Assembly (NCBI RefSeq): GCF_014635665.1
Contig: NZ_BMDG01000001.1
Span: forward strand, 408,066-472,065
DNA: 64,000 nucleotides
DNA from: Isoptericola cucumis
Lineage (GTDB): Bacteria > Actinomycetota > Actinomycetes > Actinomycetales > Cellulomonadaceae
Direction of reading: 5' to 3'
Shown here: piece by piece, positions 9,293-17,766 of the stretch
How positions within the stretch are numbered: position 1 is the first letter of the stretch
How the letters are laid out: each line of letters opens with the position of its first letter
The notes under the pieces: model-generated
The model's database searches: none
What the model was told of the DNA's origin: nothing
What the model saw: only the letters and a program-made list of their open reading frames with translations
Made by a program: the position numbers and the translations under genes

Positions 9293-12240
9293 CGCACGCC
9301 CTCCCGGACCTCGAGGGTGGGGGCCGGCGTCGCGTCGCCCTGCCGGTCGATCTCGGCGCCGAAGGTGCGCAGCACGTCCAGCACGAGGCCGACCACGACG
9401 AGCATCACGCCGATGTCGAAGAAGAGGGACGTCACCAGGTGCACGTGGCCGATCACCGGGAGGGAGAAGTCCACGATGAAGCTCTCCAGGACCTCCTGCC
9501 CGGACAGCAGCGCGGCCAGCCCGACGCCGGCCGACAGGAACAGCCCGGTGCCGAGCAGGATGCCCGGCGCCACGGGCAGCGCTTCGCCGAGCTCGTAGCG
9601 CCCGCCGGCGAGGTACCGCACGGCCAGCGCAATCCCGACGACGAGCCCGGCGGCGAACCCGCCGCCCGGCGCGTTGTGGCCGCTGAACAGGAGGTACAGG
9701 GCGAACAGGACCATCGCGTGGAAGATCACCCGCGTGACGACCTCGAACATCACCGAGCGGCGCTCCGGGGCGAGCGTGCCACCGGCGGCGAGCCAGACGC
9801 TGCGGCGGTGGGTGTCCGGGACCTCGACGTCGGCGGCGCGGGACAGCCGCAGCACCTCGCCGCTGCGGTGGCGCAGGAACACCAGCGACGCGACGCCGGT
9901 CGCGGCGACGAGCAGCACCGAGATCTCGCCGACCGTGTCCCAGGCGCGGATGTCGACCAGGGTCACGTTGACGATGTTCTTGCCCCCGCCGTAGGTCACG
10001 GCCTCGTCGGGGAAGCTCCCGCTGATCGGCGTGGCGACCCGCGCGAGCGGGGCGGCGACCGTCAGGGCCATCATCACCAGGCCGCTCGCGACGGCGAGGG
10101 CGAGCCGGCCCCAGCGGCTCGCCCTCAGCGGGCGGTCCGTGAAGTACGGGGGCAGGCGGCGCAGCACCAGGACGAGCACGACCAGCGTCACCGTCTCGCA
10201 CAGCACCTGGGTGAGCGCGAGGTCGGGGGCCCCGTGCAGGAGGAAGAGCGCGGCGTTGGCGTAGCCCGCGACGCCGACGAGCACCACGGCCTTGAGGCGC
10301 CGGCGCGCGCGGGCGGCGAGGACCGAGGCGATCACGACGATGGCGACGATGGCGGCCTGCGCGGGCTCGTCCCACGGCACGACCTCGACGGGGACGGTGG
10401 TGCCGCGCAGCACCCCGCTGGCGATCACCGTGCCGGGGGCCACGGCCAGGACGACGAGGATGATGCTGAGGTACACGGGCAGCGAGCCGCGCTGCGTCGC
10501 GGCGGTCACGTCGGCCGCGACCTCGTCGAGGCGGCGCATCGTGCGGCGGTAGGCGAGGTCGGCGCCCTCGGGCGACCACAGGGCGTCCTGCCACCGCTCG
10601 ACCCGCGCACGCTGGACGAACATCAGCGCGCCGACCGCCAGCACCACGAGGGTGATGGCGAGCACCGGCGTGAACCCGCCCCACAGGACCAGGTGCCCGG
10701 GCTCGCCCGAGGGGTACGTGTCCGCGTGCGGGGCGAGCAGCCGGTCGCCGGTGGCCGGGGCGAGGGCCACCAGCAGCCCGAGCACCGCGAGGACGAGCGG
10801 CGGCGCGACGAGGAGCCACGGCTGGCGCCGCACGGCGGTCGGCTCGGCGATCCGGTCGGCGTCCGGGGCGGTCGCCGCCGCGCCCTTCGCCGCCGCGCCC
10901 GTCGACCCCGTGCCCGCCGACTCCGTGGCCGGGCGCCGCTTGGTGCCGAAGGCGCCCCAGACGAACCGCAGGCCGTAGGCGACCGTCAGCGCGGAGCCGA
11001 CCGCGACGGCGACGAGCGCCACCGTCTCCAGGCCCCCGCCGTGCGTGGCGTCGTGCCAGAGCCCCTCGAGGGCCGCCTCTTTGGCCACGTACCCCGCGAA
11101 CGGCGGGAAGCCGATCATCGACGCGGTCGCGAGGACGCCTGCGACCGTCGTCACCGGCATGGTGCGCCACAGCCCCGACAGCCGCCTCAGGTCGCGGGTG
11201 CCGGTGGCGACGTCGATCCCGCCGACCACGAGGAACAGCGCCGCCTTGAACATCGCGTGCGCCCCCAGCAGCGCCAGTCCCGCGAGGGCGAGCGCCCGCG
11301 AGCCGAGGCCGAGCAGCAGGACGATCAGGCCCAGCTGGGAGACCGTGCCGAACGCGAGGACGAGCTTGAGGTCGTGCTGGCGCAGCGCCCGGTAGCCGCC
11401 GAGCAGCAGCGTGCCGGCGCCCAGCACCAGCACCAGCCAGCGCCAGACGGGCAGGTCCGCGAGGGCCGGGGCGAACCGGGCGACCAGGTACACCCCCGCT
11501 TTGACCATCGCCGCGGCGTGCAGGTACGCGGAGACCGGGGTGGGGGCGGCCATGGCCGCCGGCAGCCAGAAGTGGAACGGGATGAGGGCGGACTTGGTCG
11601 CCGCGCCCGCGAGGAGACAGACCGCCGCGACGACGGCCGGGGTGCCCGTCGGCGGGTCGGCGACCACCTCGGACACGAACCAGGTGCCGCTCGACACCCC
11701 GAGCACGATCAGCCCGACCAGCATGACGAGGCCGCCGGCCGTCGTCACCACGATCGCCTGCATCGCGGCACGGCGGGACGCCTTGCGGTCCGCGTAGTGG
11801 CCGATCAGCAGGTAGGAGAAGACCGTGGTCAGCTCCCAGAAGACGAACAGCATCAGGAGGTCGTCGGCGGTGACGAGACCGACCATCGCCCCGGCGAACG
11901 CCGTGAGGACCGCCGCGAACCGGCCCGTGCCCAGGGCGTCACGGGCGAAGTACGCGGAGCAGTACAGCAGCACGAGGGCCCCGACGCCGCCCACGACCAG
12001 CAGCATGAGCCACGACAGCGTGTCGAGCCGGAAGTCGATGGACAGCTCGAGGCCCGGCACCCAGGAGGTGCGTGAGACGGGGTAGTCGCCCGCCTGGACA
12101 CGGGACGTCTGGGCGAGGGCGTAGCCCGCTGCCGCTGCCGGGCCGAGCGCGAGGACCCAGAAGGCCCTCCTGCCCAGCCACGCCACCAGAGCCGGCGCCG
12201 CGAGGGCCAGCAGGAAGGTGAGCAGCAGCACTGAGAGCAC
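9289..12240 (-). CDS. mrpA: Mrp Na+/H+ antiporter subunits A and B fused
   Basis: A 983-residue polytopic protein. The first about 500 residues are the NuoL-like MrpA core (FVFWELTTVFSYLLIGHYADRKASRR and HAAAMVKAGVYLVARFAP), followed by the MrpA C-terminal helices. From about residue 835 the protein becomes MrpB (VIFHAMVLFALYLLFSGHN, then APGGGFAAGLVVGIAL). No separate mrpB exists in the operon, so the fusion replaces it. The start is the GTG at 12240, with GGACGGAG a few bases upstream. An Ala/Pro-rich loop interrupts the centre around 470-500. It is the first gene of the A(B)CDEFG operon, which exchanges Na+ for protons for pH and salt homeostasis. Confidence 0.93.
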   Translation of the reverse strand: MLSVLLLTFLLALAAPALVAWLGRRAFWVLALGPAAAAGYALAQTSRVQAGDYPVSRTSWVPGLELSIDFRLDTLSWLMLLVVGGVGALVLLYCSAYFARDALGTGRFAAVLTAFAGAMVGLVTADDLLMLFVFWELTTVFSYLLIGHYADRKASRRAAMQAIVVTTAGGLVMLVGLIVLGVSSGTWFVSEVVADPPTGTPAVVAAVCLLAGAATKSALIPFHFWLPAAMAAPTPVSAYLHAAAMVKAGVYLVARFAPALADLPVWRWLVLVLGAGTLLLGGYRALRQHDLKLVLAFGTVSQLGLIVLLLGLGSRALALAGLALLGAHAMFKAALFLVVGGIDVATGTRDLRRLSGLWRTMPVTTVAGVLATASMIGFPPFAGYVAKEAALEGLWHDATHGGGLETVALVAVAVGSALTVAYGLRFVWGAFGTKRRPATESAGTGSTGAAAKGAAATAPDADRIAEPTAVRRQPWLLVAPPLVLAVLGLLVALAPATGDRLLAPHADTYPSGEPGHLVLWGGFTPVLAITLVVLAVGALMFVQRARVERWQDALWSPEGADLAYRRTMRRLDEVAADVTAATQRGSLPVYLSIILVVLAVAPGTVIASGVLRGTTVPVEVVPWDEPAQAAIVAIVVIASVLAARARRRLKAVVLVGVAGYANAALFLLHGAPDLALTQVLCETVTLVVLVLVLRRLPPYFTDRPLRASRWGRLALAVASGLVMMALTVAAPLARVATPISGSFPDEAVTYGGGKNIVNVTLVDIRAWDTVGEISVLLVAATGVASLVFLRHRSGEVLRLSRAADVEVPDTHRRSVWLAAGGTLAPERRSVMFEVVTRVIFHAMVLFALYLLFSGHNAPGGGFAAGLVVGIALAVRYLAGGRYELGEALPVAPGILLGTGLFLSAGVGLAALLSGQEVLESFIVDFSLPVIGHVHLVTSLFFDIGVMLVVVGLVLDVLRTFGAEIDRQGDATPAPTLEVREGVR

Positions 12241-12284
12241 AGCACTCCGTCCGGTCGAGGGGCGGGGCGAGGGCTTTACTCTAT

Positions 12285-12322
12285 CGTCACGTCGGGGTGG
12301 CAATGCCGCGACGGACGTGACG
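12285..12322. promoter_or_regulatory. Inverted repeat in the mrp promoter region
   Basis: The arms CGTCACGTC (12285-12293) and GACGTGACG (12314-12322) are perfect complements separated by 20 bases. They lie 45-82 bases upstream of the mrpA GTG, in the 146-bp gap between mrpA and the next minus-strand gene. This position suits a regulator site or a leader hairpin. No known consensus is matched, so the role is open. The rest of the gap, at 12340-12380, holds a very GC-rich dyad that may end transcription of the upstream gene. Confidence 0.4.
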
Positions 12323-12386
12323 AGTGCCTGTGAACTGCGTCATCGGGCGGGCCGGCGGGCGCCGCGCGCGCCGCCGACGGGCCCGG

Positions 12387-13505
12387 CTACAGGTCTTCGG
12401 GGTCGAGCAGGAAGTCCGCCTCGTCGGCGATCTCGCCACCCGTGGCGGCGTGGATCGCGACCGCCATCTTCCCGACCAGGTCGGCCGCCCGCTTGCGCGC
12501 GACGACGTGCGCCGCCTGCGGGAACTCGCGCTGCGACTCGACCAGGTCCGGCGCGTCCCAGCGCACGTGGTAGCAGACGGCGCCCGACGCGGCCCACGGC
12601 AGGTCGCGCACGAGCAGCGGCATCCGCTCCTCCCCCAGCACCTCGACGGTGATCGACCCGTCCATCCCGAGGTCGGTCACGAGGCCGTACCCGTCCAGCA
12701 CCAGCGGGGCCCGCAGCGCCTCGATGTCGAAGTCGTCGGCGCGGGCGTGCAGCTCGCGGCGCACGTCGTCGTCGAGCGGCTCGCCCGGGTAGAGCGGCCG
12801 GTCCGCGATCCCTTTCGGCGGCCCCTGGTACGGCTTGCCCTCCATCGCCAGGACGACGCGCGGGTGCACCGCCTGCAGCACGCGGTGCGCCGCCTGGGGG
12901 TCGAGCCACACGTCCGAGTAGACCGTCAGGTCGACGGCGACCCCCGGGTCGGGGGTGAGGGTCGTGCCGGTGCCGGGCGCCCGCCGCCCGCCGTCCGCGT
13001 CGTCCCACCGGCCCGCGACGTCGAGCCGGACCGTGCCGCCGAGCCGCCTGGCCGCCTGGACCAGCCAGGTGACGACCCGCTCCTCCTCGCGGTTCGGCAT
13101 GCCGGCCGGGAACGACCGGGCGAGGCCGTCCCGGTCGCCGCCGTACCGGGGCGCGTCGTCCCAGCGCTCGCGCGGGCACACGACGTCGAAGACCATCGTC
13201 GTGCCGGCCGGCATCCCGGTGTCGACCTTCTTGCCCTGCGGCGCGTAGGGGCCCGCCAGGGTGCTGTGGCGCGACAGGCGCAGCACGCCCGGCTCGCCGG
13301 GGTTCGCCATCCGCCCGACGGGGACCTCCACCCCGGGCAGGTCCGCCGGGACCACGTCCCAGCGGGTGCCGACGAAGCGGGACATCGCCAGCACCTCGAT
13401 CTCGTCCACGACGACGTCCGCCGGCACCCCCAGCAGGTGGCGCGCCTGGTGCCCTTGCGCCGCTGCGGGCGGCACCGGGGGGAGGTCGGTGGCGGTGGTG
13501 GCCAT
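12387..13505 (-). CDS. Uncharacterised protein, paralogue of the gene at 19657-20643
   Basis: A 372-residue soluble protein with no signal peptide or membrane segment. I do not recognise the family. The start at 13505 (MATTATDLPPVPP) has GGAAGGAG upstream. It shares collinear blocks with the product of 19657-20643: (D/R)DG(L/I)AR.F.AG(M/L)P.R.E...V..W.V.AARR.GG, then VDLT with a following DP/TP pair, then YGLV..LG.DGS.TVEV and Y.VRW. These make the two clear paralogues. Possible roles range from an enzyme to a regulator, and nothing in the sequence decides. It ends 146 bases upstream of mrpA and starts 125 bases after the end of dcd. Confidence 0.75.
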   Translation of the reverse strand: MATTATDLPPVPPAAAQGHQARHLLGVPADVVVDEIEVLAMSRFVGTRWDVVPADLPGVEVPVGRMANPGEPGVLRLSRHSTLAGPYAPQGKKVDTGMPAGTTMVFDVVCPRERWDDAPRYGGDRDGLARSFPAGMPNREEERVVTWLVQAARRLGGTVRLDVAGRWDDADGGRRAPGTGTTLTPDPGVAVDLTVYSDVWLDPQAAHRVLQAVHPRVVLAMEGKPYQGPPKGIADRPLYPGEPLDDDVRRELHARADDFDIEALRAPLVLDGYGLVTDLGMDGSITVEVLGEERMPLLVRDLPWAASGAVCYHVRWDAPDLVESQREFPQAAHVVARKRAADLVGKMAVAIHAATGGEIADEADFLLDPEDL

Positions 13506-13629
13506 GTGGCGGAGCTCCTTCCGGGACAGGGGCGGACGCCCCCGGCCGCTGGCGCGGCGGGACCGAGCGTAGCGACGTCGGCCCCCGTCCCGGAACGCCC
13601 CGCGAGAAGCGTCCGGCCCCGGCGGCATC

Positions 13630-14205
13630 TCAGAGCCCGGTCTGGTGGAAGGACTGCCAGGAACGGCTGGCCGTCGGACCGCGCTGCCCCTGGTAGCGCG
13701 ACCCGTAGGCCTGCGAGCCGTACGGGTGCTCGGCCGGCGAGGAGAGCCGGAAGAAGCACAGCTGCCCGATCTTCATCCCGGGCCACAGCGTGATCGGCAG
13801 CGTCGCGACGTTGCTCAGCTCGAGCGTCACGTGGCCCGAGAAGCCGGGGTCGATGAAGCCGGCCGTGCTGTGCGTGAGCAGCCCCAGCCGCCCGAGCGAC
13901 GACTTGCCCTCCAGGCGCGCGGCGACGTCGTCGGGCAGCGTCACGCCCTCGAACGTGGACCCCAGCACGAACTCGCCCGGGTGCAGGACGAACGGCTCGT
14001 CCGGCGCGACCTCGACGAGCCGCGTCAGGTCGGGCTGCTCCTGGGCGGGGTCGATGAACGGGTACTTGTGGTTGTCGAACAGCCGGAAGTACCGGTCGAG
14101 GCGGACGTCGATGCTGGAGGGCTGGAGCATCGACGGGTCCAGCGGGTCGAGGACGACCCGCCCGGCGTCGAGCTCGGCCCGGATGTCACGGTCGGAGAGC
14201 AGCAC
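13630..14205 (-). CDS. dcd: dCTP deaminase, bifunctional dUMP-forming type
   Basis: A 191-residue protein that aligns over its full length with mycobacterial Dcd. It has [45 protein letters not shown] and [12 protein letters not shown] with the catalytic Glu, and the C-terminal YQGQRGPT lid. In actinobacteria this form deaminates dCTP and also hydrolyses dUTP, giving dUMP for thymidylate synthesis directly and keeping uracil out of DNA. The ATG at 14205 starts the usual MLLSDRDIR. Confidence 0.95.
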   Translation of the reverse strand: MLLSDRDIRAELDAGRVVLDPLDPSMLQPSSIDVRLDRYFRLFDNHKYPFIDPAQEQPDLTRLVEVAPDEPFVLHPGEFVLGSTFEGVTLPDDVAARLEGKSSLGRLGLLTHSTAGFIDPGFSGHVTLELSNVATLPITLWPGMKIGQLCFFRLSSPAEHPYGSQAYGSRYQGQRGPTASRSWQSFHQTGL

Positions 14206-14311
14206 GGAGCAACGGTAACGGGCGTGCCGCGCCGACGGTGCCCGACGGGGCCTGGCAGGGCCCGGCGGGGCCTGGCGGGAGGACGGGACGGAAGCGTCCT
14301 ACGCTCGAGCC

Positions 14312-14830
14312 ATGGGAGACGACGGCGGGTCGGGCCGGCAGCCGGTCGTCCTCGGCGTCGCCCCGGGGCAGCCCGACCACGTCCTGAGTGACGCGGCACG
14401 CTTCGCGAGGCAGTTCGGCGCCGAGCTGGTCTGCGCGTACGTGGACGCGGACCGGTTCGTGGTGTCGGAGGACGCGGACGGGCGGACGACCACGTCCCCG
14501 ATCGACCCGGACCTCGACGACCCCGGCCAGGAGGAGCTCGAGCCGGCGCTCGCGGAGCACCTCGCCTCGGTGCTCGGCCCGAGCGGCGTGCGGTGGAGCA
14601 CCCGGCTGCTGGCGGGCGACACCGCCCAGGCCCTCGGCCACCTCGCGGAGACGGTCGACGCGGCGATGATCGTCGTCGGCGTCCACGGGCGCGGGTTCGC
14701 CGCCGGTGTCCAGGAGCTCTTCAACCGGTCGGTCGCGGTGCGCCTCGCGCACCACCAGGACCGTCCCGTGGTGGTGATCCCGGCCCGGTCCTCCGGCGCC
14801 GAGCCCCGTCCGCCCTGGACGTCGGCCTGA
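14312..14830 (+). CDS. Universal stress protein family protein
   Basis: A 172-residue single UspA-like domain. The N-terminal strand (QPVVLGVAPGQPDH) is followed by a helix DAARFARQFGAELVCAYVD. The C-terminal half contains AAMIVVGVHGRGFAAGVQELFNRSVAVRLAHHQDRPVVVIP, a version of the GxxGx9GS nucleotide-binding loop. The loop's spacing and residues are partly altered, so ATP binding is uncertain. It overlaps the following fluoride channel gene by one base, so stress and halide defence may be co-expressed. Confidence 0.85.
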   Translation: MGDDGGSGRQPVVLGVAPGQPDHVLSDAARFARQFGAELVCAYVDADRFVVSEDADGRTTTSPIDPDLDDPGQEELEPALAEHLASVLGPSGVRWSTRLLAGDTAQALGHLAETVDAAMIVVGVHGRGFAAGVQELFNRSVAVRLAHHQDRPVVVIPARSSGAEPRPPWTSA

Positions 14831-15339
14831 TGGCCGCCGAGACCAGGCCCCGCCACCGGCGCTGGGCCTCGATCGGTGTCGTCGTGGCCGGCGGCGTGCT
14901 CGGGACCGCCGGCCGCGAGGGCGTGAACCTCGCGGTGCCGGACGTCGGCGAGCTCCCCGTCGCAGCCCCGGTCGTCAACGTCGTCGGGGCGTTCCTGCTG
15001 GGCTACCTCTACGAGGCCGTGACCCGCCGCCTGCCGGGCGACCCGCTCGGGCCCCGCCTCAGGCTGCTCCTCGGGACGGGATTCTGCGGCGGCTTCACGA
15101 CGTACAGCACGCTGGCGGTCGACACCGCGCTGCTGCTCGACGGCGCACGCGTCGACCTCGCGCTGGCCTACGCCCTGGCGACGGTGGTGATCGGTGCGGT
15201 CGCGACCTTCTCCGGCATCGTCGTGGCTACCAGGGTCCACGCGCGCAAGCAGAGCGCCGACCGGAGCGTCGACCGTGCCGCCGAACGTGCCGCCGAACGT
15301 GCCGCCGAACGTGCCGCCGAACGGGGGACGGAGCGATGA
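14830..15339 (+). CDS. crcB: Fluoride channel subunit (CrcB/Fluc), first of a pair
   Basis: A 169-residue four-helix membrane protein with the Fluc signature NVVGAFLLGYLYE and GTGFCGGFTTYSTLAVD, including the Phe-box and Na+ site segment. Fluc proteins are dual-topology dimers that let F- leave the cell. Two adjacent non-identical copies, as here, normally form a heterodimer. The ATG shares one base with the stop of the stress-protein gene. The C-terminus carries a repeated Ala-Ala-Glu-Arg tail (see 15274-15321). Confidence 0.92.
   Translation: MAAETRPRHRRWASIGVVVAGGVLGTAGREGVNLAVPDVGELPVAAPVVNVVGAFLLGYLYEAVTRRLPGDPLGPRLRLLLGTGFCGGFTTYSTLAVDTALLLDGARVDLALAYALATVVIGAVATFSGIVVATRVHARKQSADRSVDRAAERAAERAAERAAERGTER
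15274..15321 (+). repeat. Four tandem 12-bp units (CGTGCCGCCGAA) in the 3' end of the first crcB
   Basis: The unit CGTGCCGCCGAA occurs four times head to tail and stays in frame, encoding an Arg-Ala-Ala-Glu repeat as a cytoplasmic tail. Because the period is a multiple of three, copy-number change by slippage would lengthen or shorten the tail without a frameshift. Confidence 0.9.
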
Positions 15340-15713
15340 CCCTCGGCGTCTTCCTCCTCCTCGCGGCCGCGGGCGGGGTGGGAGCGGGCGCGCGCTTCCT
15401 GGTCGACGGGCTGATCCACGCCAAGATCAGGACCGCGTTCCCGTGGCCTACCGCGATCATCAACATGACCGGGTCGCTGGTGCTGGGCGTCCTCACCGGC
15501 CTGGTCGTCAGCAGGCTCGCCTCGACCGACGTCGCCGCGATCGTCGGGACCGGCTTCCTGGGCGGGTACACCACGTTCAGCACCGCGAGCTACGAGGCCG
15601 TCCAGCTCGTCAAGCAGAAGCGCTACGGCACGGCGCTCGCCTACTCGGTCGGCATCCTCGTGATGTGCGTCGCGCTGGCCTCCCTCGGCTACCGCTGGGG
15701 CGCCGCCCTCTGA
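15336..15713 (+). CDS. crcB: Fluoride channel subunit (CrcB/Fluc), second of a pair
   Basis: A 125-residue protein of normal Fluc length with INMTGSLVLGVLTG and GTGFLGGYTTFSTASYEAV. It overlaps the first subunit gene by 4 bases (ATGA), so equal synthesis of both halves of a heterodimeric channel is likely. No fluoride riboswitch is recognisable ahead of the operon. Confidence 0.93.
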   Translation: MTLGVFLLLAAAGGVGAGARFLVDGLIHAKIRTAFPWPTAIINMTGSLVLGVLTGLVVSRLASTDVAAIVGTGFLGGYTTFSTASYEAVQLVKQKRYGTALAYSVGILVMCVALASLGYRWGAAL

Positions 15714-15720
15714 CACGCGG

Positions 15721-15750
15721 TTCGAAGCATCCGGCCGTGTTGGGTATGAT
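15721..15750 (+). promoter_or_regulatory. Putative tRNA-Gly promoter
   Basis: TATGAT at 15745-15750 fits a -10 hexamer. An 18-bp spacer separates it from TTCGAA at 15721-15726, a poor -35. The expected start is about 26 bases upstream of the mature tRNA. It lies directly after the crcB stop. Confidence 0.45.
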
Positions 15751-15782
15751 CGGGGCGCGCACATCGTCTACGGTGCTGCTGC

Positions 15783-15856
15783 GCGGGTGTAGTTCAATGG
15801 TAGAACTTCAGCTTCCCAAGCTGATAGCGCGGGTTCGATTCCCGTCACCCGCTCCA
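15783..15856 (+). tRNA. tRNA-Gly (anticodon CCC)
   Basis: A full cloverleaf is visible. The acceptor stem GCGGGTG pairs with CACCCGC. The D stem GTTC pairs with GAAC around AATGGTA. The anticodon stem TCAGC/GCTGA encloses TTCCCAA, giving anticodon CCC, and the T arm is GCGGG-TTCGATT-CCCGT. The CCA end is encoded. It reads GGG codons, which are less used than GGC in such genomes. Confidence 0.95.
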
Positions 15857-15863
15857 CGGCCAG

Positions 15864-15896
15864 AGCCCAGGTCGGACACCACGTCCGGCCTGGGCT
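15864..15896 (+). terminator. Terminator-like hairpin after tRNA-Gly
   Basis: The arms AGCCCAGGTCGGAC (15864-15877) and GTCCGGCCTGGGCT (15883-15896) pair except for one T/G position (a G-U pair in RNA), with loop ACCAC. The sequence after the stem is TCGTCGTT rather than a clean T-run. It follows the tRNA CCA by 7 bases. Confidence 0.7.
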
Positions 15897-15918
15897 TCGT
15901 CGTTCCCTGACACCGATG

Positions 15919-15957
15919 TGTACGGACGTACCACCGCTCGGTACCCTCGTCCGTGCA
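15919..15957. promoter_or_regulatory. Imperfect inverted repeat upstream of the MFS gene
   Basis: TGTACGGACG (15919-15928) and CGTCCGTGCA (15948-15957) are complementary apart from one base, with 19 bases between them, ending 41 bases before the GTG start. This could be an operator for the transporter or part of its leader. No regulator gene lies next to it. Confidence 0.25.
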
Positions 15958-15998
15958 CCGCCGAGGTGCGCCTCCCCCGTACACCCTGAAAGGCCTTC

Positions 15999-17258
15999 GT
16001 GTACTCGCTCCTCCTGGCGATCATCTACGTCGCCTTCGTCAGCCTCGGGCTCCCGGACTCCCTCGTCGGTGCGGGTTGGCCGGTCATGCACGAGGACCTC
16101 GGCGTCCCCGTCGCCTTCGCCGGCCTCCTGACGATGATCATCGCCGGCGGCACGATCCTCTCCAGCCTCGCGTCCGAACGCCTCACGCGCCGCTTCGGTG
16201 CCGGCGTCGTCACCGCGGTCAGCGTCGGGCTGACCGCGGCCGCCCTCGTGGGGTTCTCCGTCTCCGGCTCGTTCTGGCTGCTGTGCCTGTGGGCCGTCCC
16301 GTACGGGCTGGGCGCGGGTGCGGTCGACGCGGCCCTCAACAACTACGTGGCCCTGCACTACGCCGCGCGCCACATGAACTGGCTGCACAGCTTCTGGGGC
16401 GTCGGCGCCTCGATCAGCCCGTTCATCATGAGCTACGCCATCACCTCCGGCCTGGGCTGGTCCAGCGCGTACCAGATCGTCGGGATCACCCAGGCCGTGC
16501 TCACGGTCGCGCTGGTCGTCAGCCTGCCGCTGTGGGGGAAGGTCCATCCGGTCCGCCCCGCCTACGCCGGTGGGGCAGGCGGGGCCGGTGGGCCCGATAG
16601 GGCCCGTGAGGCGCACGAGGCCGAGCACGAACCCTCGGCGGCCGGCGCCCACGTCCCGCTCGCCCAGGCCCTGCGGATCCCCGGCGTGACGCTGGTCCTG
16701 GCGGCCTTCTTCGCCTACTGCGCGCTCGAGAGCACCTCGATCCTGTGGGCGTCGACGTACCTGGTCACCGACCGCGGCGTCACCCCCGCCACGGCTGCCG
16801 CGTTCGGGTCGCTCTTCCTGCTGGGCATCACGGGCGGACGGTTCCTGGCCGGCTTCTTCGCCGACCGCGTCGGGGACAAGCATCTGATCCGCGGCGGCTT
16901 CGTGACGGTCGGCGTCGGCGTCCTGATGATCGCGGTCCCCGTGGGGACCGACGTGCTCGCGCTGGCCGGGCTCGTCGTCGCCGGGCTCGGGTCCGCGCCC
17001 GTCTACCCCGCGATCATCCACTCCACCCCGGTCAACTTCGGCCGCCGGAGCTCGCAGGCGATCATCGGGATCCAGATGGCCGCGGCCTACACCGGCTCCA
17101 CCCTCGCGCCGCCGCTGTTCGGCGCGCTCTCGACGTGGGCAGGGACCTGGGTCTTCCCGCTGTTCCTCGCCGTGCTGGTGGTGCTGGGACTGGTCATGTC
17201 CGAGCGGCTCAACCGGCTCGTCGCGCGCCGCGCCGCCGCCCCGGTGCAGCGCCGGTAG
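15999..17258 (+). CDS. Major facilitator superfamily transporter (FucP-like fold)
   Basis: A 419-residue protein with about 12 hydrophobic segments and a central hydrophilic loop (about 190-220) rich in Gly/Ala/His/Glu. The start is GTG at 15999 with GAAAGG upstream. Motifs such as GLGAGAVDAALNNYVALHY, MNWLHSFWGVGASISP and FGSLFLLGITGGRFLAGFFADR resemble the sugar-porter-like FucP/BypL branch of MFS. The substrate is not identifiable and no sugar genes adjoin it. Confidence 0.8.
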   Translation: MYSLLLAIIYVAFVSLGLPDSLVGAGWPVMHEDLGVPVAFAGLLTMIIAGGTILSSLASERLTRRFGAGVVTAVSVGLTAAALVGFSVSGSFWLLCLWAVPYGLGAGAVDAALNNYVALHYAARHMNWLHSFWGVGASISPFIMSYAITSGLGWSSAYQIVGITQAVLTVALVVSLPLWGKVHPVRPAYAGGAGGAGGPDRAREAHEAEHEPSAAGAHVPLAQALRIPGVTLVLAAFFAYCALESTSILWASTYLVTDRGVTPATAAAFGSLFLLGITGGRFLAGFFADRVGDKHLIRGGFVTVGVGVLMIAVPVGTDVLALAGLVVAGLGSAPVYPAIIHSTPVNFGRRSSQAIIGIQMAAAYTGSTLAPPLFGALSTWAGTWVFPLFLAVLVVLGLVMSERLNRLVARRAAAPVQRR

Positions 17259-17267
17259 CGTCGGCCC

Positions 17268-17759
17268 ATGGACCTGGTCTCCCGCGCGCTGCACACCCGC
17301 TGGTTCGTCCGCTCGCCGATCTGGCTGTACCGGCACGGCCTGGGCGCGCTCCTCGGCGACCGGCTGCTCATGCTGACCCACCGCGGGCGCTCCAGCGGCG
17401 AGCCCCGGTACGTGGTGCTCGAGGTGTCCGGCCGGCCGGCCCCGGACCGGATCGTCGTGGTCGCCGGGCTCGGGCCGCGCTCCCAGTGGTTCCGGAACGT
17501 CCAGGCCGACCCCCGCGTGCTCGTCTCGATCGGCCGGCTGCGCGACGTCCGGGCGCGGGCCACGACCATGTCGCCCGACGACGGGGCCGCCGAGCTGCGG
17601 GCCTACACGTCCCAGCACCCCGCGGCGTGGGACCGGCTGCGGGGCGTGCTCACGGCCTGGGCGGAGCCGCTCGCCCGCGAACGGGGGGAGGACGACTGGC
17701 TGCGGGTCGTGCCCGTCGTCGAGCTGCAGCTCCTCCCCGGCGAGGCGGCGGCCGGCTGA
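17268..17759 (+). CDS. Nitroreductase-family deazaflavin (F420)-type oxidoreductase (DUF385/Ddn-like)
   Basis: A 163-residue small split-barrel protein. LMLTHRGRSSGEPRYVVLEV and GPRSQWFRNVQADPRVLVSIG are the typical Ddn/DUF385 segments that bind the F420 phosphate tail. Such enzymes reduce quinones or xenobiotics with F420H2, and some members use other flavins, so the cofactor is inferred. It sits 9 bases after the MFS gene and is probably co-transcribed. Confidence 0.85.
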   Translation: MDLVSRALHTRWFVRSPIWLYRHGLGALLGDRLLMLTHRGRSSGEPRYVVLEVSGRPAPDRIVVVAGLGPRSQWFRNVQADPRVLVSIGRLRDVRARATTMSPDDGAAELRAYTSQHPAAWDRLRGVLTAWAEPLARERGEDDWLRVVPVVELQLLPGEAAAG

Positions 17760-17766
17760 GGAGCCG

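Noticed and set aside
14206..14311. Fluoride riboswitch ahead of the crcB operon
   Set aside because: The gap is a GC-rich run without the pseudoknot landmarks of the crcB motif that I could recognise.
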